In this document: piece by piece, positions 8,532-17,309 of the stretch | Layout: the number at the start of each line of letters is the position of its first letter | Position numbering within the stretch: the first letter of the stretch is position 1 | From: Actinokineospora spheciospongiae | Lineage (GTDB): Bacteria > Actinomycetota > Actinomycetes > Mycobacteriales > Pseudonocardiaceae | Reading direction: 5' to 3' | Assembly: GCF_000564855.1 (NCBI RefSeq) | Contig: NZ_AYXG01000103.1 | Location: forward strand, 62,001 to 126,000 | Length of the DNA stretch: 64,000 nt | Made by a program: the position numbers and the translations under genes | The notes under the pieces: generated by a model | Databases searched by the model: none | What the model saw: the letters and a program-made list of their open reading frames with translations, nothing else | What the model was told of the DNA's origin: nothing

Positions 8532-8975
8532 GTGGTCGGCATGAAGCCCGTCGTCGGGGCCACCCCCCGGGTGGTCAAGTCGGAGCAGGAGTGGCGCGCG
8601 CAGCTCGACCCGCGCGAGTTCGCGGTGCTGCGGCAGGCGGGCACCGAGCCCGCGTTCACCGGTGAGTACACCGACACCAAGTCCACCGGCGTCTACGAGT
8701 GCCGGGCGTGCGGGGCGGAGCTGTTCCGCAGCGACGCGAAGTTCGAGTCGCACTGCGGGTGGCCGTCGTTCTTCTCCCCGCTGGCCGGGGAGAGCGTGGT
8801 GCTGCGCGAGGACCGGGCGCACGGCATGGTCCGCACCGAGGTGCTGTGCGCGAGCTGCCACAGCCACCTCGGCCACGTCTTCGAGGGCGAGGGCTACCCC
8901 ACCCCGACGGACCAGCGGTACTGCATCAACAGTATCTCCCTGCGCCTGGTCGAGGACGGGAACCCGACCGGCTGA
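8532..8975 (+). CDS. msrB: Peptide-methionine (R)-S-oxide reductase
   Basis: 147-residue MsrB, which reduces the R-sulfoxide of methionine in damaged proteins using thioredoxin. Two zinc-binding Cys pairs are present (C57/C60 in ECRACG and C106/C109 in CASC), as are GWPSFF, HGMVRTEV, and the catalytic Cys131 in RYCINSISL. The GTG at 8532 is preceded by GGAGGAG seven bases away; an ATG at 8541 is a weaker option. Length is normal for a single-domain MsrB. A hairpin terminator follows. Confidence 0.95.
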   Translation: MVGMKPVVGATPRVVKSEQEWRAQLDPREFAVLRQAGTEPAFTGEYTDTKSTGVYECRACGAELFRSDAKFESHCGWPSFFSPLAGESVVLREDRAHGMVRTEVLCASCHSHLGHVFEGEGYPTPTDQRYCINSISLRLVEDGNPTG

Positions 8976-8987
8976 GCGCAGCCGTCC

Positions 8988-9024
8988 ACCGATCCCGCGT
9001 CCGGTCCCCGGGCGCGGGATCGGT
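8988..9024 (+). terminator. Hairpin terminator after msrB
   Basis: Perfect 12-bp stem, ACCGATCCCGCG against CGCGGGATCGGT, with a 13-base loop and a short GCTTTC tail. It lies 12 bases after the msrB stop codon and separates msrB from the MNIO cassette. Confidence 0.65.
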
Positions 9025-9230
9025 GCTTTCGGGGAAAGCCTAAATCCATCTCACGTGCCCCTTAAATCTTGCTCAAGTCACCTTGTGCCCGCGCTCACAC
9101 CGGGTTGAGCATGGGGCACCGCCGGATCGCACGAACCGGTGGAACGGCAAGGGAAAGGGCACCACTCGGGCGTTGACCGATGCGGGTGGGCGACCGGGTT
9201 CGACCACTTCCCTGGGCAGGGGGGATCGAC

Positions 9231-10178
9231 ATGGGAGAAACGTGGGGGATAACCGGACCTGACTTCCTGCGCGGCTACGCCGTCGCCTTCGCCGTCGCGG
9301 TGCTGTGCTGGGTGGCGGTGCGGCTCATCGCCCGCTCCGGCCCGCGCAGCACCTCGGCCGACGCCTCACCGCACAGCCTGCTGACGCTCGACGAGCTGGC
9401 CTACCTGGCGGGCGGCCCGAGGCGGGTGGCGGAGACGGCGCTGGCGCGGTTGCTCGACGGGGGCCTGGTGCGGCCCAGCCGCTCCGGGCAGGTCCAGGTG
9501 GTGGCGGGGGCCACCAGCGCGAACCGGGTGGACCGGGCGCTGCTGTCGGATGCCGGGGGCTTCCGGCATCGGACGGTGCGGGTCCTGATCGACAAGGTGG
9601 GTCGGAGCGGCGCGGTGGACGACGTCCGCGCGGCGCTGACCGGCAAGGGGTTGCTGGTCGATCAGGGCCCGCGGTACCGGGTGGGGTCGGTGCTGGCGCT
9701 CGGTCTGCTGTTCGCGGTGGGGGTCGCGCGGTTGGTCGCAGGAGCGGCGGGCGGGCGCCCCTTCGGGTGGCTGCTGCTGTTCCTGGCGGTCACGCTGCTC
9801 ACCTGGGTCGTGCTGGCCAGGCGACCGCTGCCGACGACGACCCACGCCGGGCAGCGGGTGCTGGCGGAGGCCGGGGCCGTGCGGGTCGGGGAGGACTCGG
9901 GTGCGGCGCTGCTCGGCGGTGTCGCGGGCCTGGTGGCGTTCGGCGGCTTGGCGGCGTTCCCCGACGCCGAGGTCAGCTCCGTCCTGGAGCTGAAGCTGGT
10001 GGCGGCGCAGTCCTACGGCGGCGTCGCGGGTGCGGCCGGGTCGAACTCGACGTGGAGCTATTCCGACGCCGGGTCGACGACGGGCTTCGGCAGCGGTGGA
10101 GGGAGCGGCTGCGCGAGCTCGGGTGGCAGTGGCGGTTGCGGTGGCGGTGGCTGCGGCGGGGGAGGCTGCGGCGGCTGA
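9231..10178 (+). CDS. TIGR04222-type membrane protein with Gly/Cys-rich tail (candidate modified precursor)
   Basis: 315 residues. The ATG at 9231 is chosen because an AGGGGGGAT site lies six bases upstream. An N-terminal membrane helix (YAVAFAVAVLCWVAVRLIA) is followed by a soluble region starting LTLDELAYLAGGPRRVAETALARLLDGGLV, two adjacent helices (VLALGLLFAVGVARLVAG, WLLLFLAVTLLTWVVLA), a second soluble segment, and a low-complexity tail. The tail holds Cys294, 303, 308 and 313; the last three are spaced exactly five apart in CGGGG units. The layout matches the TIGR04222 family, which is known to neighbour DUF692 proteins. The MNIO gene begins 27 bases downstream, so the tail cysteines are the obvious candidate substrate. 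That role is inferred. Confidence 0.85.
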   Translation: MGETWGITGPDFLRGYAVAFAVAVLCWVAVRLIARSGPRSTSADASPHSLLTLDELAYLAGGPRRVAETALARLLDGGLVRPSRSGQVQVVAGATSANRVDRALLSDAGGFRHRTVRVLIDKVGRSGAVDDVRAALTGKGLLVDQGPRYRVGSVLALGLLFAVGVARLVAGAAGGRPFGWLLLFLAVTLLTWVVLARRPLPTTTHAGQRVLAEAGAVRVGEDSGAALLGGVAGLVAFGGLAAFPDAEVSSVLELKLVAAQSYGGVAGAAGSNSTWSYSDAGSTTGFGSGGGSGCASSGGSGGCGGGGCGGGGCGG

Positions 10179-10205
10179 CCCGCGGGCGTCACGGGGAGGG
10201 GCACA

Positions 10206-11015
10206 ATGGGCGGCATGGGAGAGCTGGGGATCGGCATCGGCTGGCGGTCGGAGATCGACCTGACCGTGGAGCGGCTGCCGGGTGTCGACTTCGTGGAGGT
10301 CGTGGCGGAGAACCTGCACCGCGACCACCTGCCGGAGTCGGTGCGCATCCTGCGCGGGCGCGGGGTTCCCGTGCTCCCCCATGCCGTCTCGCTGTCCCTG
10401 GGCGGGGCCGACCCGGTCGACCCCGCCCGGGTCGGCCACCTCGCCGAGGTGGCCGCGATGCTGGACGCCCCGATGGTCAGCGACCACGTGTGCTTCGTGC
10501 GCGCGGGCGGGTTGGACTCCGGTCACCTGATGCCGGTGCCGCGCACCCGCGAGGCGCTGGAGGTGTTGGTGGACAACGTGAAGACCGCGCAGGCCGGGCT
10601 CGGGGTGCCGCTGGCGCTGGAGAACATCGCCGCGCTGCTGCGCTGGCCGGACGCCGAGCTGACCGAGGCGCAGTTCCTCACCGAGCTGACCGAGCGCACC
10701 GACTGCCTGCTGCTGCTGGACGTGGCGAACATGTGGGCCAACGCCCGCAACCTGGGCGAGGACCCGGTGGCGCTGCTCGACGGGCTTCCGTTGGAGCGCC
10801 TGGCTTACGTGCACGTCGCGGGCGGGGTGGTGCGCGACGGGGTCTACCACGACACGCACGCCCACCCGGTGCCGCCGGAGGTGCTGGAGCTGCTGGGCGA
10901 GCTGTGCCGCCGGGCCTCGCCGCCCGGGGTGCTCCTGGAGCGCGACGACCGCTACCCCGCCGACGCCGAACTCGCCGCCGAACTGGCCGCGATCCGCGCC
11001 GTGGTGGCCGGGTGA
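10206..11015 (+). CDS. DUF692/MNIO family multinuclear iron oxidase
   Basis: 269 residues, TIM-barrel MNIO family (formerly DUF692; bufB, mbnB and relatives), whose studied members oxidatively modify cysteine or nearby residues of ribosomally made peptides with two or three iron ions. Family hallmarks are [16 protein letters not shown] at the start, [53 protein letters not shown] and DTHAHPV, giving the expected His, Asp and Glu ligands. GGGGAGGG lies five bases before the ATG at 10206. It follows the Cys-tailed membrane protein and overlaps the next gene by four bases (GTGA), so the three are probably co-transcribed and the last two translationally coupled. Confidence 0.93.
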   Translation: MGGMGELGIGIGWRSEIDLTVERLPGVDFVEVVAENLHRDHLPESVRILRGRGVPVLPHAVSLSLGGADPVDPARVGHLAEVAAMLDAPMVSDHVCFVRAGGLDSGHLMPVPRTREALEVLVDNVKTAQAGLGVPLALENIAALLRWPDAELTEAQFLTELTERTDCLLLLDVANMWANARNLGEDPVALLDGLPLERLAYVHVAGGVVRDGVYHDTHAHPVPPEVLELLGELCRRASPPGVLLERDDRYPADAELAAELAAIRAVVAG

Positions 11016-11341
11016 GCGCGCGCGAGCGGCTGGCCGCGCGGCAGGCGGAGCTGTTGGCGGCGCTGCTGGCCGACGGCCCGGCGCCCGCCGGGTTCGACGC
11101 CGAGGCGCTGCGGGTGGAGGCGGATGCCCTGCTGGCCAAGCGCCGCCGCGTGGTCGCCCTGATCGACCCGGAGGTCGCCGAGTCCTGCGGTGAGGACTTC
11201 GCGCCGCTGTTCGCCGAGTACGCCAGGGGGAACCCGCGCCGCGACGGCTCCCGGGCGCGGGAGGACGCCGCCGCGTTCGCCGCGTGGGTCGAAGCGCGCC
11301 GCCCGAAGCGCCGGTGGTGGCAGGGTAGGAGACGGGGCTGA
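11012..11341 (+). CDS. Small partner protein of the MNIO cassette
   Basis: 109 residues, starting with a GTG inside the MNIO stop codon. It is helical and charged: [21 protein letters not shown], then [22 protein letters not shown], a central acidic part ([23 protein letters not shown]), and a very basic tail ([14 protein letters not shown]). Known MNIO systems pair the oxidase with a second protein that binds the precursor leader (DUF2063 in bufferin and related loci). This one occupies the same position and may do the same job; it also recalls small Streptomyces proteins next to DUF692 genes. The recognition role is inferred from position, not from a recognised domain. Confidence 0.8.
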   Translation: MSARERLAARQAELLAALLADGPAPAGFDAEALRVEADALLAKRRRVVALIDPEVAESCGEDFAPLFAEYARGNPRRDGSRAREDAAAFAAWVEARRPKRRWWQGRRRG

Positions 11342-11352
11342 ACCCGTTGGTA

Positions 11353-11414
11353 TTCGGCCGAATGGCTTCCCGGCACCGATTCGGGGACCCCTCCCTGGAA
11401 ATCCCGGTAGGGTG
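11353..11414 (+). promoter_or_regulatory. Putative promoter region for the lipoprotein gene
   Basis: The gap between the MNIO cassette and the lipoprotein gene contains the palindrome TTCGGCCGAA (11353-11362) and a TAGGGT -10-like box (11409-11414), about 50 bases before the ATG at 11468. Assignment is by pattern only. Confidence 0.3.
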
Positions 11415-11467
11415 ACCTTGCGGCTTGGGCTCGAACACCGCAGCGCACCCGCACTGGGGAGGACTGG

Positions 11468-11938
11468 ATGCGGCACCTCTGCTGGGTCGCCCTCTGCTTG
11501 CTCGCGCTGACCGGCTGCGGTTCCGGCCCCGGGGGCGGTGAACGCGCCTGCACGCTCATCGGCGGCCGGACCGGGATCGGCGTCGTGGTGGACCCCGGGG
11601 CACCGGTCCTCGACACCCCCGCGCTGCTGACCCTCTGCGCCGACGGGCGGTGCCGGGACGTGCCCGTGCCGCTGGAACCGGCGACCGGCACCGGGGCGAG
11701 CGGGTGCTCCGGCGGGGTCTGCTCGGCGCAGGTGGCGCCCACGGGCGGTCAGGTGGGTTTCGCCGAGGTGGACGGGCTGAGCGAGCAGCCGCTGGAAGTC
11801 ACGCTGACCGCCGGTGACCGCGAATTCCGGACCACGGTCACCCCGGCGGCGGTGTACCCGAACGGTCCCGACTGCGGCGCCGCGGGCGTGCAGGGCCGGG
11901 TCGGGCTGACGGCCGCGGGCAACCTCACCAACCGCTGA
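11468..11938 (+). CDS. Putative lipoprotein of unknown function
   Basis: 156 residues. The N terminus is a lipoprotein signal (MRHLCWVALCLLALTGCGSG) with lipobox LTGC, so the mature protein should be anchored to the outer face of the membrane. The mature part has several paired cysteines (ACTLI, TLCADGRCRD, SGCSGGVCSA, PDCGAAG) and a beta-rich pattern (TLTAGDREFRTTVTPAAVY). A GGGGAGGAC site lies just upstream of the ATG. No family recognised. It stands alone between the MNIO cassette and the subtilase. Confidence 0.8.
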   Translation: MRHLCWVALCLLALTGCGSGPGGGERACTLIGGRTGIGVVVDPGAPVLDTPALLTLCADGRCRDVPVPLEPATGTGASGCSGGVCSAQVAPTGGQVGFAEVDGLSEQPLEVTLTAGDREFRTTVTPAAVYPNGPDCGAAGVQGRVGLTAAGNLTNR

Positions 11939-11968
11939 CCCGTTCAACCGTACGGCGGATTGTGAACT

Positions 11969-12021
11969 ATTCCCCCAGTGCATAGTTTCTTTCCCACAGG
12001 GGGCTCGATATCGGGGGGAAT
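11969..12021 (+). terminator. Possible long-range hairpin with T-run before the subtilase gene
   Basis: ATTCCCCC (11969-11976) can pair with GGGGGAAT (12014-12021), which is followed directly by CTTTTTC. It could end the lipoprotein transcript or attenuate transcription into the subtilase gene. The 37-base loop makes it uncertain. Confidence 0.35.
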
Positions 12022-12080
12022 CTTTTTCATCACCGGTCATCCGGTCCTTTGGTCCTGTCCGCTCACGACCGGAGGTACCC

Positions 12081-15000
12081 GTGCGAAGTCGCACACCAGT
12101 ACTCGCCGCGACCACCGCGGCACTCGTCCTCGCAGGCCTGCCCGCCACCGCCGCTCCCGCGGCGGCGGCCACCGGCCCGGCCGACCCGGCCCGCACCGTG
12201 ACCCTGCTCAGCGGTGACCAGGTCTTCCTCGCAGGCCCGGACGCCCGGCCCGAGGTCCGGCCCGCCGCCGGGCGCGAGCACGTCGCGTTCCGGGTGCGCA
12301 CCACGGGCGGCCACCTGCACGTCGTCCCGGCCGACGCGCAGGCGCTGCTGTCCTCGGGCAGGCTCGACCCGCGGCTGTTCGACGTCACCGGCCTGCTCGA
12401 GCAGGGCTACGACAACCGCCGCGGCGACCTGCCGCTGATCACCACCGGTCCGGCCCCGCGCGCGGCGGTCGCCGGGGTGCGCACCGTGCGCGACCTGCCC
12501 GCCTCGGGCGGCCGCGCGCTCAGCGCCGACAAGTCCGCGCTGGCGGGTTCCTGGCGCGCGCTCGCCTCGACGGGCCGGGTCTGGCTCGACGGCAAGGTCA
12601 CCGCCACCCTCGACCGCAGCGCCGCGCAGATCGGCGCGCCGCAGGCCTGGCAGGCGGGGGTGACCGGCGAGGGGGTGACGGTCGCCGTGCTCGACACCGG
12701 CGTCGACCAGACCCACCCGGACCTGGCCAGCCGCGAGGTCGGCGAGCACAACTTCAGCGACGCCGCCGACGCCGTGGACCGGTTCGGCCACGGCACGCAC
12801 GTCGCCTCGACCGTCGCGGGCACCGGCGCGAAGTACCGGGGCATCGCGCACGGCGCGCGCCTCCTCGACGGCAAGGTGCTCAACGACTTCGGCTCCGGCC
12901 AGGAGTCGTGGATCGTGGCGGGCATGGAGTGGGCCGTCGCGCAGGGCGCCGACGTGGTCAACCTGAGCCTCGGCGGCTACGACACCCCCGAGGTGGACCC
13001 GCTGGAGGAGGCCGTCAACCGGCTCTCGGCCAGTTCCGGAACCCTGTTCGTCATCGCCGCGGGCAACAGCGGCGCGGCCAAGACGATCGGCTCACCGGGC
13101 AGCGCCGACGCCGCGCTGACCGTCGGTTCGGTCGACCGCGAGGACGCGCTGTCGGAGTTCTCCAGCCGCGGCCCGCGCGTCGACGGCGCCGTGAAGCCGG
13201 ACATCACCGCGCCGGGCGAGGACATCGTGGCGGCGAAGGCGGCCGAGGCGATCATCGGCGACCCCGCCGAGGACGGCTACATCGCGCTGTCGGGCACCTC
13301 GATGGCCACCCCGCACGTGGCCGGGTCCGCGGCGCTGCTCGCCCAGCGGCACCCGGACTGGACCGGGCAGCAGCTCAAGGCGGCGCTGACCGGCTCGGCC
13401 AGGCCGACCCCGGGCCTGAGCTCGTTCGCCCAGGGCTCCGGCCGGGTCGACGTGCCCGCCGCGCTGGCGGCGCGGGTCACCACGGAACCGACGTCGGTCA
13501 GCTTCCCGACCGCGGTGTGGCCGCACGCCGACGACGCCCCCGCCACCGGGGAGCTGACCTACCGCAACGGCGGCACCGAGCCGGTCACCCTGGACCTGAC
13601 CGCTGACGTCGTCGGCCCGGACGGCAAGGCGGCCCCGGCGGGCATGTTCACCGTCACCCCGGCCCGGCTCACCGTCCCCGCGGGCGGCACCGCGACGGCC
13701 ACCGTCGGCGTGGACACCCGCGTCGGCGCGGTCGACGGCCTCTTCGGCGGCTCCGTCGTGGCCACCGGCGGCGGGACGACCACCCGCACCGCGGTCGGCG
13801 TCGACCGGGAGGTCGAGAGCTACGACGTCGCGGTGACCCTGATCGGCCCCGACGGCAAGCCGACCGGTGACGCGAGCGCCAGCCTGTTCGGCTACGACGA
13901 CCCCGGCTTCCACGACGGCGCCAGCCCCACCGGCACCTTCACCCTGCGGGTGCCCAAGGGCCGGTACGCGTTCGACGCCTTCTTCTCGTCGGAGGCGGAC
14001 CGGACCCTGCGGACCGTGGTGCAGCCCCTGCTGGAGGTCACGAAGGACACCGCGGTCGTCGCCGACAGCCGCACCACCAGGCCGATCGACGTCACCGTCC
14101 CCGACGCCGGGGCGGAGCAGCGGCTCGGCGCGATCGGGTTCACGGCGAGGACCGAGCGCAGCAGCTTCGGCAGCTTCACCCTGGTCGACTCGTTCAGCTC
14201 GATCCGCACCGCGCGCCTGGGCCCGAAGCCGCAGGGCATCGCGGTGAACTCCGCTGTCGAGGGCACGTACACCAGTGACAAGGGCTTCTACAACCTGTTC
14301 TACGGCGTCCCGGGCGACTACCCCACCGGGTTGACCAGGCACCCCCGGGCGGCCGAGCTGGCCACGCTCAAGACGACCTTCGGCAAGACCGCGCCGGACG
14401 CCACCCTGTCGTGGAGCGCCTACGCCTCGACCCCCGGTGACCTGTCGTCGGGGTTCGTCCTGATCTCCCCGGCGTCGCTCAGCGGGACGACCCAGTTCGT
14501 CAACACCGACGACGGCGTGCGGTGGGCCGTGAACGCCTACTTCGAGGGATCGCTGCCGGTCGAGTACTGGAGCCCGCCGCTCACCCTCCGGGCGGGCCGC
14601 ACCACCGAGCGGCGGATGCACGTGGGGATCTTCGGGCCCGACGTGAAGTCCGGCGCGAACTCGGGGTTCCTGCGGGGCGGCGACTACCTGTTCGCGCGTC
14701 CCGGCCTGGTCTCCGACGGCGCGGGCAACTCCGGGTTCAGCGACTTCACCGGCACCACGACGCTGTCCAAGGACGGCAAGGTCATCGGTGAGAGCGCGGA
14801 GGGCGGGTACGGGGTCTTCGAGGTGGGCGACGCCTCCGGCACGTTCGAGGTGGCCACGACCGGCGACCGCGACCCGGCCTACGGCTTCGCCACGCACGTC
14901 GACGCCAAGTGGACCTTCCGGTCGAGCCCCGAGCAGGAAGCCATCCAGCTCTCCGCGGTCCGCTTCCACGGCGCGCTCGACGCCGACAACGCGGCACCGT

Positions 15001-15248
15001 CCGGGCGCTACTACCTGCCGGTGGCCCTGGAGCGGGAGACCGGTCAGCCCGACCTCGCGAAGAAGCTGACCGTGGACGTCTCCTACGACGAGGGCAAGAC
15101 CTGGTCGCGGGCGCAGGTGATCGCCAAGTCGCTGGTGGTGCTCGACCACCCGAAGGGCGCCGGTTCGGTGTCCCTGCGGGCCTCGGCCGAGGACCACCGC
15201 GGCAACTCGGTCGAGCAGACCGTGATCCGGGCGTACAAGGTCAAGTAA
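12081..15248 (+). CDS. Secreted S8 subtilisin-like serine protease
   Basis: 1,055 residues. A Sec signal (VLAATTAALVLAGLPATAAPAAAA) is followed by a pro-region to about residue 190, a subtilase domain, and about 570 residues of beta-rich C-terminal domains. The catalytic triad is complete: Asp205 in VAVLDTGVDQTHPDL, His237 in FGHGTHVAS, and Ser407 in LSGTSMATPHVAG; the oxyanion Asn is in VIAAGNSG. The start is a GTG with GGAGG five bases upstream. The C-terminal part includes an Ig-like stretch (TYRNGGTEPVTLDLT). Large Streptomyces and Pseudonocardiaceae subtilases of this build act in extracellular protein breakdown. A hairpin terminator follows. Confidence 0.95.
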   Translation: MRSRTPVLAATTAALVLAGLPATAAPAAAATGPADPARTVTLLSGDQVFLAGPDARPEVRPAAGREHVAFRVRTTGGHLHVVPADAQALLSSGRLDPRLFDVTGLLEQGYDNRRGDLPLITTGPAPRAAVAGVRTVRDLPASGGRALSADKSALAGSWRALASTGRVWLDGKVTATLDRSAAQIGAPQAWQAGVTGEGVTVAVLDTGVDQTHPDLASREVGEHNFSDAADAVDRFGHGTHVASTVAGTGAKYRGIAHGARLLDGKVLNDFGSGQESWIVAGMEWAVAQGADVVNLSLGGYDTPEVDPLEEAVNRLSASSGTLFVIAAGNSGAAKTIGSPGSADAALTVGSVDREDALSEFSSRGPRVDGAVKPDITAPGEDIVAAKAAEAIIGDPAEDGYIALSGTSMATPHVAGSAALLAQRHPDWTGQQLKAALTGSARPTPGLSSFAQGSGRVDVPAALAARVTTEPTSVSFPTAVWPHADDAPATGELTYRNGGTEPVTLDLTADVVGPDGKAAPAGMFTVTPARLTVPAGGTATATVGVDTRVGAVDGLFGGSVVATGGGTTTRTAVGVDREVESYDVAVTLIGPDGKPTGDASASLFGYDDPGFHDGASPTGTFTLRVPKGRYAFDAFFSSEADRTLRTVVQPLLEVTKDTAVVADSRTTRPIDVTVPDAGAEQRLGAIGFTARTERSSFGSFTLVDSFSSIRTARLGPKPQGIAVNSAVEGTYTSDKGFYNLFYGVPGDYPTGLTRHPRAAELATLKTTFGKTAPDATLSWSAYASTPGDLSSGFVLISPASLSGTTQFVNTDDGVRWAVNAYFEGSLPVEYWSPPLTLRAGRTTERRMHVGIFGPDVKSGANSGFLRGGDYLFARPGLVSDGAGNSGFSDFTGTTTLSKDGKVIGESAEGGYGVFEVGDASGTFEVATTGDRDPAYGFATHVDAKWTFRSSPEQEAIQLSAVRFHGALDADNAAPSGRYYLPVALERETGQPDLAKKLTVDVSYDEGKTWSRAQVIAKSLVVLDHPKGAGSVSLRASAEDHRGNSVEQTVIRAYKVK

Positions 15249-15262
15249 CCGCAGCACGGGGG

Positions 15263-15289
15263 GCGGCCCACCCGGACCGGGTGGGCCGC
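15263..15289. terminator. Convergent hairpin terminator
   Basis: GCGGCCCACCC pairs with GGGTGGGCCGC across a five-base loop (GGACC). It sits between the ends of the subtilase and the opposite-strand CoA-transferase, so it could serve both. Confidence 0.65.
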
Positions 15290-15299
15290 TCCCGCGCTG

Positions 15300-16553
15300 T
15301 CACCACCACTGGGCCGGGTCGGCACCCGGCGTGCGGGGAGCGCTGTCCCACCGCGGCGGCGACCCGGGCAACCCACCGGGGACCCGCACGTGCCGGAGCC
15401 GCCCGAACGCGCTGTCCACCTCGGACAGGTACGCGTCCACCGGGCCGCCGTGCTCGGTCGAGTCGATCCGGCCCAGGCCGTCGAGCCAGTGCGCGGTGCG
15501 GGCCAGCGAGACCCGCACGTGCCAGGTGCCGCCCTCGACGGCCCGCCTGCGCAGCGCGGTGATCACGCCGAACGCGGCCAACCAGCCGGTGCCGTGGTCG
15601 AGGGCCTGCGCGGGCAGCGGGACCGGCTCGTCCGCCCCGGCCGCGATGCCGGTGGCCAGTTGCACCAGGCTGTCGAACCCGCGCCGGGTCCGCCACGGTC
15701 CACTGTGGCCGTAGGCGCTCAGGCTGACCAGGATCGCCCCCGGCGGCAGGTCGCGCTCACCGAAACCCTTGGCGGCCAACGAATCCGGTCGGAAGGACTG
15801 GACCAGGACGTCGCCGTCGGCCAGCAGCGCGCGCAGCACCGCCCGGTTCTCCTCGGCGCGCAGGTCGAGGTGGGTGGTGCGCTTGCCGAACCCGGTGTCC
15901 ACGGCCAGCGGGTGCGCGGTGGGCAGGTGCGCGGCACCCACGTGCAGCACGTCGGCACCGTGCGCGGCCAGCGTGCGCCCGCACACCGGGCCCGCGATGA
16001 CGTGGGTCAGGTCGAGCACCCGCACGCCCGCGAGCGGCCGGTCGGCCCTGGGCAGCGGGCGCGCGGACCCGTCGCCGACCCGGTCCACCGCCACCAGCGG
16101 TTCGGCCGCCACCGCGACCCCCTGCGGGTGCCCGCGCCACCGCGCGGCGGGCCGCAGCGCGGCGGCGGCGCCCCCGGCGGCCAGCACCAGGTCGGCGACC
16201 TGCTCGGCCGGGCGCCGCAGCACCCCGGCCGCGACGTCGTCGCCGAGCACCGACCGCGCGGCCGCCTCGTGGTGCGGGTGGTTGCAGTGCAACCGCACCC
16301 AACCGTCGGCGGCCCCGTAGTCGCCCGACAGCGGCGCCCACACCGGGCCGGGCGAGGCGCCGTCGACCAGCAGGTGCCGCTCACTGCGGAACGACTCCAC
16401 CGCGTGCAGCAGGTCGACCGACACCGGACCGGGGTCGGTGCCGCGCTCGCGCAACAGCTCGGCCGCCGCCCCGGTCACCCGCCGCACGCACCAGGCGGCG
16501 GCATGGGCGACCCGGAACGGGCCCGCGACGACGCGCTCGCCCGCGCCGGTCAC
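15300..16553 (-). CDS. CaiB/BaiF (family III) CoA-transferase
   Basis: 417 residues. The conserved family III start, [32 protein letters not shown], appears only at about residue 195, preceded by a ~190-residue segment that looks like a partial duplicate of the same fold. Further on, [28 protein letters not shown] and [11 protein letters not shown] (with the Asp corresponding to the acyl-enzyme residue) are clear. The GTG start lies inside the hemQ stop (GTGA overlap), so it is coupled to hemQ, although no link to heme synthesis is known. It would move CoA between carboxylic acids; the acids cannot be named. Confidence 0.85.
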   Translation of the reverse strand: MTGAGERVVAGPFRVAHAAAWCVRRVTGAAAELLRERGTDPGPVSVDLLHAVESFRSERHLLVDGASPGPVWAPLSGDYGAADGWVRLHCNHPHHEAAARSVLGDDVAAGVLRRPAEQVADLVLAAGGAAAALRPAARWRGHPQGVAVAAEPLVAVDRVGDGSARPLPRADRPLAGVRVLDLTHVIAGPVCGRTLAAHGADVLHVGAAHLPTAHPLAVDTGFGKRTTHLDLRAEENRAVLRALLADGDVLVQSFRPDSLAAKGFGERDLPPGAILVSLSAYGHSGPWRTRRGFDSLVQLATGIAAGADEPVPLPAQALDHGTGWLAAFGVITALRRRAVEGGTWHVRVSLARTAHWLDGLGRIDSTEHGGPVDAYLSEVDSAFGRLRHVRVPGGLPGSPPRWDSAPRTPGADPAQWW

Positions 16554-17242
16554 GGCAGGTTGGTGACCAGCTCCGCCGGGGGCACGCGGGTGCCGGTGTA
16601 GAACGGGACCTCCTCGCGCACGTGCCGCCGCGCCTCGGTGCCGCGCAGGTGGCGCATCAGGTCCACGATGCGGTGCAGCTCGTCGGCCTCGAACGCCAGA
16701 ATCCACTCGTAGTCGCCCAGCGCGAACGAGGCCACGGTGTTCGCCCGCACGTCGGGGTAGTCCCTGGCCTCCTTGCCGTGGTCGGCGAGCATCCGGCGGC
16801 GGTCCTCGTCCGGGAGCAGGTACCACTCGTAGGACCGGACGAACGGGTACACGCAGATGAACTTGCGCGCCTCCTCACCGGCCAGGAACGCCGGGATGTG
16901 GCTGCGGTTGAACTCCGCGGGCCGGTGCAGCGCCACCTGGCTCCACACGGGCGTCGACGCCCGGCCCAGCGCGGTGCGGCGGAAACCGGTGTAGGCGGCC
17001 TGCACGTCTTCGACGGCCTCCGCGTGCCACCAGATCATGTAGTCCGCGTCCGCCCGCAGCCCGGCAACGTCGTACACCCCGCGCACCACCACCCCCTTCC
17101 CCTCCAGGGCGTCGAGGTACTCGGTGGTCTCCGCGGCGGCGTCCGCCCGGTCCTCGGGCAGCGTGCCCGCGTCGACCCGGAACACCGACCACATGGTGTA
17201 CCGGATGGTGTCGTTCAGCTCGGCGTAGTTGAGGCGCGACAT
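16550..17242 (-). CDS. hemQ: Coproheme decarboxylase / H2O2-dependent heme synthase
   Basis: 230 residues, the chlorite-dismutase-like HemQ (ChdC) of Gram-positive bacteria, which converts iron coproporphyrin III to heme b as the last step of the coproporphyrin-dependent pathway. Key segments are [10 protein letters not shown], the catalytic Tyr region [13 protein letters not shown], and [23 protein letters not shown] with the proximal heme His. The partner genes hemG and hemE lie 4-5 kb further along on the same strand. It follows a sigma-like gene by 67 bases and overlaps the CoA-transferase by four. This corresponds to Rv2676c. Confidence 0.95.
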   Translation of the reverse strand: MSRLNYAELNDTIRYTMWSVFRVDAGTLPEDRADAAAETTEYLDALEGKGVVVRGVYDVAGLRADADYMIWWHAEAVEDVQAAYTGFRRTALGRASTPVWSQVALHRPAEFNRSHIPAFLAGEEARKFICVYPFVRSYEWYLLPDEDRRRMLADHGKEARDYPDVRANTVASFALGDYEWILAFEADELHRIVDLMRHLRGTEARRHVREEVPFYTGTRVPPAELVTNLP

Positions 17243-17309
17243 GCGCCCATCGTCGCACTCCCCCGACCCGGCCCGCCGCCCCAGGTGGCCAGGATCGCCA
17301 CCGCGGCGC

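Noticed and set aside
10206-11015. Reading the MNIO protein as a sugar isomerase/epimerase TIM barrel
   Set aside because: The [22 protein letters not shown] and DVANMWAN blocks are specific to DUF692/MNIO, and the Cys-tailed neighbour supports that family.
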